This document shows, piece by piece, positions 60,301 through 64,000 of a stretch of 64,000 nt of DNA. Source of the DNA: Streptomyces sp. H27-H5. Lineage in GTDB: Bacteria; Actinomycetota; Actinomycetes; Streptomycetales; Streptomycetaceae. The DNA lies in assembly GCF_026627505.1 (NCBI RefSeq), contig NZ_JAPNLK010000027.1:26558-90557 (forward strand), written 5' to 3'. Made by a program: the position numbers and the translations under genes. The notes under the pieces were generated by a model that saw nothing but the letters and a program-made list of their open reading frames with translations, made no database searches and was not told where the DNA came from. The stretch's first letter is position 1. Each line of letters starts with the position of its first letter.

Positions 60301-61914
60301 GACGCGGCCGACCGGGCCTTCGACACCCGCCGGGCCGAACTCGACGCCCTCGCCCGGACGGCGGAGGCCGCCGCCGCCGAGTTCCACCGAGTACGCGCCG
60401 CCACCGACCGGCTCACCCGCTGGCACCGGCTCCACGCCACCGCCGAAGGCCGCCGGCGCCTCGCCGGCCTCCCCGAACCCGCCCCGGTGACGTACACGGC
60501 CCCGCCGAAGCCCCCGCCGCCGGGCACCGCCGTTCGGCCCCCGACGCCCCGCTACACCCCGTCCACCGACGGCGCACGGCTGACCTCGCCCGACCACCTC
60601 GCGTACACCGTGCACGAGGTGCCCCGGGACGGCGACGGCTTCTTCCACGCGCTCGCCGAAGGCCTGGCCAGGACCGCGCCCGCCCTGCGGGCCCGGCACG
60701 GCATCGACCCGGCCGATCCGGGGACCCCCCGAGCCCTGCGCCGGCTCCTCGCCGCCCGCCTGACCGACCCCGCCGACGCCGACCTCCTCGCCGCCATGGC
60801 CCCGGACGACGGCGACGTCTTCACCGCCGCCGACATCGACGCCACCGGCCCGGCCCCGGACCTCACCGCCGGCACGCCCGGCCGCCGCGAGTTCGACCAA
60901 CTCGGCGTCGTTCCGCACGCCGCCACCCTGGACGCCGCCGCCCGCGCCGCCCTCGGCACCGCCCAGCTGAACAGGCCCGGCGACAGCGACGACGACACCG
61001 GATGGGACCACGCCGCCGCCGACCTCCTCCCGCTCCTCGCCGCCCGTACCTTCGGCATCGACGTGACCGTGGTCCTCGGCGACGGAACCTTCCAGACCTT
61101 CACCCCGGGCGACCGACCGGGCTCAGGCCGACTCCAGGGACTCGTCGACCCCACGGAGGCGGCCCGCCCCCACGTGGTCCTCCTCCTGGACGACCGCCAC
61201 TACCGCCTCGCCGTCCCGGATCCCGTCCGCCCGCTGCCGCCGCCGCCTCCGGTACCGGAGGCCGCCCCGCCCACCGCCCCGCCCACCGTTCGGTCGTCCG
61301 CCGTCGAGGGAACCGGGACCGAACGGCCGTTCACGGACACCCCGCGCCCCCCCACCACCGTGCCGACGCCCCCGGTGCGAGAGCGGGGCCGGTCGCCGGA
61401 GACGGCGCCGCAGGACGTCACTCCCGGGGCCGGGCAGGAGATCGGCCCCGCTCCCACCCCGGCCGACACCGGCACACCCCCCGGACGGAGCGGGCCGGAC
61501 GGGCAGGGGGCGTCCTTCGAGGATGCCCTGCTGGCGACGCTCGACGACGAGGGCGGCAGGCGCCTGTTGGACCGCCGCCAACCCGTGCCCGTGGCGGATC
61601 TCGCCGCCACGGACGTGAGCCTGACCGCCGGTCAGGCGGCGCACGCGGTGCTGCTCGGCGGTTCGCTGACCGTCGAGGAGCTGGGCCTCACCCCGCTCCA
61701 ACACCTCCGCTGGCTCCTCGGGCGCCGGGCCGACGCCCCGGGGGAGGCCGGCAGCGAGGCCGCGAACGACGCGGCCACCGCCGCCCGGATCCTCGGCATC
61801 ACCATCGAGGTCACCGTCCCGGGAGGACGGACCCACCGGTACGGATCGGGTGCGGGAAACCTCGTGAGGCTCTTCTTCGACGGCTCCCGGTACACCACCC
61901 CCACCCGTACCTGA
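51391..61914 (+). CDS. Giant T7SS effector B: paralogue of A with degenerate OTU-like domain
   Basis: The first 330 residues of this 3507-residue protein match giant A at about four of five positions (MQEIDFPEDVRRMLW, hydrophobic segment near 113-138). A Pro-rich linker is followed by one metzincin-like module with an intact HEIAHQLGLRD (800-810) and SLLGDY where a Met-turn would lie. Gly/Ser-rich beta repeats span about 960-2700 and a coiled coil about 2713-3030. An OTU-like domain (3070-3280) has H3270 in DRHYRL but G3083 at the cysteine position (DGDGFFHAL). The C-terminal module LTAGQAAHAVLLGGSLTVEE is shared with A. ATG 51391 follows the relic frame with GGAGCG close upstream. Confidence 0.8.
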   Translation: MQEIDFPEDVRRMLWVLIGEMPVQARENLAYDSRELYLRLGRGIRELRDEIRQSIAEASTALPREVADRYVRGLSLLTDDGGVNHLDAMTDQLDDIARGQVDHSMNIQQAKWEIIAEIVALLLELALLAALAVITGGTSVSQMALARARSRLAVLLVVDRLLRMTHLAPSLTGALEEALQTLAVRLAQIALNPNDRRPDGIDWKDVGKSAAFGAVVGLLGGALGGAADHFRNWFKHSFDDFDRFAKDHPRFTTLLDGVNEVAEAFVVGAVSEAAGETLIQGVFEGTWEFSWDTFVGSGTSSAFETIAGGAVGGGALWLHRALLPDLGAGDPSSVNRLPGRGGPGGTGGPRSSGSAAPTVPAAFPAPVPVPVPSAAPIATGTDPSGAGPSAPTPSARPHTPALPVPPGPPSRVLTSSVPAAYDGSGRATPADLDPHPPTSRTTGTTTITPGGPGPALVPADPGGPWAPGPGTSTGGASVPSSSPAVKEAATAPERTAGTGPYADGSGDEAPEPPAPHTVNSARPAGSPPPAAGAGDGPAAESTEPGTEPDPVSAVPRPTSSGPAADGGTDPRATPDASKAGRDAGAPPTRRDPGTHEADAEGERGRSAPEQKAADDAADHTEDDAADSAANDTEDDAPDGAREPGAVIPPVPATPLTGNAAWEAARAAVPPVTRAHTWVDPVSTPADPARPGESTRYVVRSKFEVRQVAHDGDLVTDLTVRVATGPEGLPADVWDKVRGGVEAYFNEPAHRLPDGGRLHVTVEQTADDPHPNGLTVALAGRDQPMTRTAWWADAEPVDYAHEIAHQLGLRDEARSVEATGRPDIPGSLLGDYTRPAPPGLAQGGLRGRHLSLLAAHVGDLTEAPPGHPAPDPVARPIRTVGGPRGAEPRAPRPADPPPTTPGQAPVSGHPPIPPAAPTTATSSTTATSSTTPVASTTPAPSTPATGTGNRLDGTRPPRLDRGAPAPAARGGRTRFTDGTGIPAYIDDLASLLADAPADLMEELLSQPATFGQSSLVLRGAELIAAEAEALVRRDASLRPTATEPGTPAGAGPLADLRAALRRRPRALIGGLAFPYTNAAGEARVLHVTARHHGNWERFADTYGSPTKIDTMDRAIVQAGRNSSVRSTTQLGLGGPFLGPSSAAAFGGFGRLTLRGGFSTKVGYGHLDQASAQAETRTLDGSHVYLDDLHLTLRVTDADGRLITDPTPPGTAGPARAAQVGFTVRDGLALRLPDSAVKPSKPGRTPRSIAMDHQTQYRLVRTEGFGPVSRIRDWAAARIGAVPGSSAHQELDAFFSGESFQRHARMLAAGRLTTAPLFADDRRRTPLGVFVVERVVPVRATLVTETPDAELRDIATSTVRNDRSLTKGVNLGIDGVLGPAFNFLDLGGDVLNLRLQFGPAFRHLFSVSRTTALGGFGGLKTSGQVKGAPTGLYLVRKTVYVRHAGSGEPAERFHTWSLDRMTRTEARRLAGWDDGTTLALRHGAPEPHAPAYLTPDHPPTLGMHRVEEFAHADGRRTHEVDGRPRTLLDAFTDTVLTALAQTHPAMVAPLDELAPPVRRSLLARARAAGESAGPLGPPRPASRWNDADAYQTALSNTLTVLAALSHLSLAAGLEALTTTGIRIRLTEPGTLGQGHRYVLVHGELTNRRYEGRQDDLKLRHSAPGGQRLDGQESRTRTTGGGADLQLAFRDPDPGAGEAIGAPGNAGVLSLGWRSTVRHDSESGHGSSATNEPMSVSTKPSHLYRYDLALSVSHGGYWRFRGMLRGVATLGLLGTQPFVFQSPRAPLIGTGPHGIPVRGGPVTGQVLISIPDRHAPAVDPHRPGAPNPYRALGGPPASTPMPRRRAHALATGNLAATGDPDAGGRAHRRGDRLFRDLQHHPFLTVTVLVPPALVDAVADVVRTASGGSWQFSHEGAPAREAVMRAFQPQYATANFDQSSGPLGFALAGLMGKPPYGTLWGTFRHYTAVRGIHALTGPVEMDTEMVLGSATQATGKTGRSVTHSFGGQLTYAKPHANAHGPLGAYGFVVNPWSESTQLNRTLARSVVADLNLKSFGHQVLITGTVEHGTAMVSSMLGATAARLPVVPSSLAGAAGSVTTVPGGWLAHVPEKSAHLLGLLDDGMGDVPRYTAKGWSPQPWTRGNSFGTYPVNTLDPTDVLAAFQAKVRALGVDDDAQEDIRRHVTSRVLRALHREMTGTGTSTPARTGGWGWGSVRIGGRRARIRVELLPGTPVLRMLDHGTEMEENRRAVETRQEGAEFTSGRDIGVLVGESVYTGDPTAVASGPTYTETGTSRRSVSTSLSASTSTTYRAASTEPHAETTTPCRLRLTLEFDDAPQTPGTPGPDAGSTAARTALRRFAGKQRISATGAIGDLSEHVPLSLMAPDPDPADPPPDPRLAPPDLTVATPPRSGPRPELLGPDTLHGDGTARPFTFPENGFHVRRIIGLEHVREAGLRAIGEAYGLALDDLDDADVTRERRGELLSRAAGTALTRPGGGAAQTLEDGTTDTALSTFYDQALTPAGYEVPGLTHRNAAGTDSARLSLHAKPDFSRAVLLSVADGKKLEVLRESAEGVGTSVSHENAQDSAFGGGVAIRTEDTGLNPLTANTTGPEGADGDGAPVGEERLSSLNVKPKTGRAFLFAVPTDWLSVAEVHRGIKDSGLGRFLAGTFGHPPRGPKAVSSRTYALAWIRDDVARELGLIDDTGFPARVSAAWDATGKAAKAWTEADQAYWKKRRASTGLRERRDAARTALDPARTAAEGTARRLAPLLDASETADTTLARAEADAVRDHAAATALDSAADALDTASTDLRQAEADTERAERTARATEDAAREVLDSLHGWAALPGGDTDPDAVRQAEDGLTTARRTATALRDAAARRVATARGLHATADAALAAAERTAPPQTAAAPGLAPPTADPASRTERARRTATALRTGADRRTTAARARQTAAARRLTGPVRADEAARAALARATARTDAADRAFDTRRAELDALARTAEAAAAEFHRVRAATDRLTRWHRLHATAEGRRRLAGLPEPAPVTYTAPPKPPPPGTAVRPPTPRYTPSTDGARLTSPDHLAYTVHEVPRDGDGFFHALAEGLARTAPALRARHGIDPADPGTPRALRRLLAARLTDPADADLLAAMAPDDGDVFTAADIDATGPAPDLTAGTPGRREFDQLGVVPHAATLDAAARAALGTAQLNRPGDSDDDTGWDHAAADLLPLLAARTFGIDVTVVLGDGTFQTFTPGDRPGSGRLQGLVDPTEAARPHVVLLLDDRHYRLAVPDPVRPLPPPPPVPEAAPPTAPPTVRSSAVEGTGTERPFTDTPRPPTTVPTPPVRERGRSPETAPQDVTPGAGQEIGPAPTPADTGTPPGRSGPDGQGASFEDALLATLDDEGGRRLLDRRQPVPVADLAATDVSLTAGQAAHAVLLGGSLTVEELGLTPLQHLRWLLGRRADAPGEAGSEAANDAATAARILGITIEVTVPGGRTHRYGSGAGNLVRLFFDGSRYTTPTRT

Positions 61915-62068
61915 CGAGTCGCGTCCCCCGCCGGCCTCCGGGGTCGCGGGAGCACGACGTCGTTCATCCGGGTCGGGCGCGAGCGCCCGGCGCATCCGGT
62001 ACGGCGTCGCATGTCACAGGGCCGTCACGGACCCCTCGTACGGGTCTCCGGGCGGACACGATGTCCTG

Positions 62069-62722
62069 ATGCGCATTCAACACAGCATCGCCCTGGTCGC
62101 CGTGGCCGCCGGGATCCTCGCCCTCACCGCCTGCGAAGCGCCGACCGAGAGCCCCGCGGGCCGCGATCCGAAGCCCGGCGGTTCGGTGCCCGCCGGCTCG
62201 GCGGCGCCTCCCGCGACCACCGCGCCCCCGGCCAAGAGCAGGAAAGCCACCTTGCCGAACCTGGTCGGCAAGGGACTGCAGAGCGCCCAAGACGAAGCCC
62301 AGGCAGCCGGATTCCCCCTCCTGAAGTCCCACGACAGCCTCGGCCGCGACCGCAACCAGGTGCTCGACCGCGCGTGGAAGGTCTGTACGCAGACCCCTGC
62401 CGCGGGCAGCGGCGTCGACACCGGCACCACCGTCGACTTCGGCACCGTCAAGCTCGAAGAGACCTGCCCCGACGGCGACGTCGCCGCACCCAAGCCGGCC
62501 GGCGACACCATGCCCGACTTCGTCGGTCAGGGCATGAAGGCCGTCCGCGGCGCGCTGCCCTCGAACGCGAGCATCACCGTCAAGGACGCCACCGCGCAGG
62601 GCCGCATGGTCCTTCAGGAATCGAACTGGAAGGTCTGCACGCAGACTCCGAAGGCCGGTGCCACCCTGTCCGGCGCTCCCGTCGCCTTCACGGTGGTCAA
62701 GACCGGGGAGTCGTGCCCCTGA
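62069..62722 (+). CDS. Two-PASTA-domain lipoprotein
   Basis: The 217-residue protein has a lipoprotein signal peptide (lipobox LALTAC, Cys 22), a Pro/Ala-rich linker (25-58) and two PASTA-type domains (about 62-135 and 148-216). Each opens with LPNLVGKGL or MPDFVGQGM and ends with a WKVCTQTP segment. PASTA domains bind peptidoglycan or muropeptides. No kinase domain is attached, so this may be an extracellular sensor or wall protein. The paired Cys residues in each domain suggest disulfides. The 154-base gap before it shows no gene. A short hairpin follows at 62764-62780. Confidence 0.85.
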   Translation: MRIQHSIALVAVAAGILALTACEAPTESPAGRDPKPGGSVPAGSAAPPATTAPPAKSRKATLPNLVGKGLQSAQDEAQAAGFPLLKSHDSLGRDRNQVLDRAWKVCTQTPAAGSGVDTGTTVDFGTVKLEETCPDGDVAAPKPAGDTMPDFVGQGMKAVRGALPSNASITVKDATAQGRMVLQESNWKVCTQTPKAGATLSGAPVAFTVVKTGESCP

Positions 62723-62763
62723 CCGGCCCCCGCCGGCCGCCAAGCCCTGAGACGAGGACGCGC

Positions 62764-62780
62764 GGACCCCTCCGGGGTCC
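62764..62780 (+). terminator. Short hairpin after the PASTA lipoprotein gene
   Basis: GGACCCC (62764-62770) and GGGGTCC (62774-62780) pair perfectly around a TCC loop, 42 bases after the stop. It probably ends the lipoprotein transcript. The rest of 62781-62927 shows no gene. Confidence 0.6.
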
Positions 62781-62927
62781 GGTGGAGAAGCCACCGGCAC
62801 CGATCGTCCGCGGCGCGGTACCCCGTGTGCCGCATCGCGGAGCGGGGTCGAGGCCACGGCGACGGCGGGGTCGATCTCCCGCCGGCGCGGGGGCCGGTGG
62901 CTGTCCCGTGGGGCCGGTCGGGCCCCT

Positions 62928-63203
62928 TCAGGTGGTGAGGTGGCTGTTTCCGTCGTGCCGGCCGTCGACGGTGTCGTCGTTGAACCAGTAGTCGCCGGCG
63001 GCCAGGTAGCGGAAGGAGTGGTCGGCCTTCGCGGGCAGGGCGACGGTGACGGCGCGGGTGCCGTCGGGGCGTGGCCGGAGCTCGTGGGTGCCGGGAGTCC
63101 AGGCGTTGAAGTCGCCCACGACACTGACCGGGCCGGGCGGGGTCTCGGCGGGCAGGACGAAGGTGACCTCGGTGCGGTCCTTGCGGCGCTTGCGTTCGAG
63201 CAC
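62928..63203 (-). CDS. Isoamylase early-set / AMPK1-CBM-like small protein
   Basis: The 91-residue protein is a single glycogen-binding-type beta sandwich. It starts LERKRRKDRTEVTFVLP, with VSVVGDFNAWTPGTHEL and FRYLAAGDYWFNDD in the places expected for the isoamylase N-terminal (AMPK1-CBM) domain. Stand-alone copies are common in Streptomyces and have no proven function; carbohydrate binding is possible. GTG 63203 has TGGAG 8 bases upstream. Longer in-frame readings to 63305 add unlikely sequence. Confidence 0.82.
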   Translation of the reverse strand: MLERKRRKDRTEVTFVLPAETPPGPVSVVGDFNAWTPGTHELRPRPDGTRAVTVALPAKADHSFRYLAAGDYWFNDDTVDGRHDGNSHLTT

Positions 63204-63436
63204 GGCACAACTCCAGACGTGATCGGTATCGGGCCTTGATGAGCGACGCTCGGGACTCATGATGGCGCCGCCGGCCCCCGCCCGCAGGTCGGCGCTCCGG
63301 AGCACCGACGGTGACCTTCCGTCGCGCGCGGATGCGGTCCGTCACGACTCGTGGCAACGTGAGGACGGACCGCCCCCGTGTGCCGGTGAGGCACGGGCCG
63401 GGGCAGGCCGGGGGTGGTGAGAGGACGGTGGTGGCC

Positions 63437-63774
63437 GTGGCGCGACCGGTGTGGGCCGGGAACCTCACATTCGGGCTGGTCAGCCTGCCCGTGGGCCTCC
63501 ACACGGCGACGGACGACCACACGGTGCCCTTCCATCAGTTGCAGCGCGGGACCTCGGACCGGATCCGCCAAGGCCGGCACCGCCAAGGGGGGCCGCCGCC
63601 TCCACCCCGGGCGGGAAGAAGCCCGCCGCGAGGAAACGCGGCCGTTCCGCACCCGAGGCGGCCGAACTCGGGTCGTTGAGCAAGTCCGACCTCTACAAGA
63701 AGGCCACCACGGCGGAGATCCCCGGCCGCTCGGCCATGACCCGCGACGAACTCCTCAGGGCGCTTGCCGCCTGA
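63437..63774 (+). pseudogene. ku: ku (NHEJ) gene with large internal deletion
   Basis: The start encodes the N-terminus of bacterial Ku (ARPVWAGNLTFGLVSLPVGL, then HTVPFHQLQRGTSDRIR) up to about 63568. The sequence then jumps to a Ku-like C-terminal tail in other frames: AKAGTAK, then after a run of six G (63587-63592) GGKKPAARKRG and ELGSLSKSDLYKKAT up to TGA 63772. About 200 or more internal codons of the usual roughly 300-residue protein are missing. At least one frame change lies in the G run. No functional Ku can be made. A sequencing slip in the G run could explain the second frame change, but not the deletion. The 233-base gap before it shows no gene. Confidence 0.8.
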
Positions 63775-63977
63775 CCCTCCCCGCCCGCTGCCCCACGCGC
63801 ACGCCCCGCGCGGCCCGGCGCCGTTCCCGCTCCGCGACAGGACGGGCCGGATCAGCGCCAACTGACGTCACGAACGCGGCTCATCCGGCTGCCCGCCTGC
63901 GTCGATAAGAAACAAGTAAATCCGGTGTGCATGGCTCGGGGGTGTGGGGGCATTCGGTTGTTCGGAGGTTGATAATC

Positions 63978-64000
63978 ATGGTTCCCCTGCTTCTTGTTCT
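63978..64000 (+). CDS. Start of a small hydrophobic protein (partial, right edge)
   Basis: ATG 63978 with GGAGG at 63964-63968 opens a frame encoding MVPLLLV and runs off the window. The start resembles a small hydrophobic membrane protein common in Streptomyces, but only 7 full codons are visible. The 203 bases before it show no gene. Confidence 0.5.

Noticed and set aside
62723..62927. A gene in the gap between the PASTA lipoprotein and the isoamylase-like protein
   Set aside because: All frames are short or lack codon bias; only a terminator hairpin is seen.

Overview
The window looks like a stretch of chromosome from a Streptomyces or a close relative such as Kitasatospora. Base composition is very high in G+C with strong G/C preference at third codon positions. 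Start codons are often GTG, genes commonly overlap by 4 bases, and the gene families are typically actinobacterial: a mycothiol-dependent isomerase-like protein, an Rpf-like transglycosylase, MEDS/STAS regulators and an ESX-type VII secretion system (T7SS). No tRNA, rRNA, CRISPR array, transposase or prophage gene was seen.

Bases 1-8300 carry small regulatory and housekeeping units. A VOC-family gene and a zinc-ribbon repeat protein lie behind a promoter with an embedded inverted repeat. A TetR regulator diverges from a mycothiol-dependent maleylpyruvate isomerase-like gene. Next come a LapA-like membrane protein, a PAS-SpoIIE phosphatase, a truncated desaturase-like membrane protein, and a MEDS-STAS / MEDS-HATPase pair that resembles a partner-switching module without a sigma factor. 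An Rpf-like secreted transglycosylase ends at a strong hairpin.

Bases 8277-15583 form a probable metallophore island. An MFS exporter diverges from a six-gene overlapping operon: substrate-binding lipoprotein, FecCD permease, ATPase, DUF364-like protein, GHMP kinase and cysteine-synthase-like PLP enzyme. A Zur/Fur-like palindrome sits in the divergent control region. A kinase feeding a PLP enzyme recalls O-phosphoserine-based diaminopropionate synthesis, but the product is not known. A DoxX-like gene follows.

Bases 16317-61914 are the main feature, a T7SS locus. It holds an EccA-like double AAA+ protein fused to a beta-helix, mycosin MycP, EccC, EccD, EccB, two small Esx proteins, a 155-residue associated protein, a 1146-residue AAWKG-type coiled-coil protein, a YbaB-like protein and a small Esx-like protein. 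These are followed by very large proteins. Giant A (3861 aa) has a CpnT-like helical N-terminus, a dead and an intact metzincin-like module, long beta-rich repeats, a coiled coil and an OTU-like cysteine protease domain. A 1039-residue protein ends in an ADP-ribosyltransferase-like domain and contains two TTA codons. A membrane-anchored ricin-type lectin protein comes next. Giant B (3507 aa) is a paralogue of A with an intact metzincin motif, but its OTU-like domain has Gly at the cysteine position. No EccE and no clear immunity gene were seen. The best hypothesis is that the T7SS exports modular multi-domain effectors that diversify by duplication and by alternate loss of active sites.

Bases 61915-64000 hold a two-PASTA lipoprotein, a small isoamylase-early-set (AMPK1-CBM-like) protein, a ku gene reduced to its two ends, and the first codons of a hydrophobic protein at the right edge.
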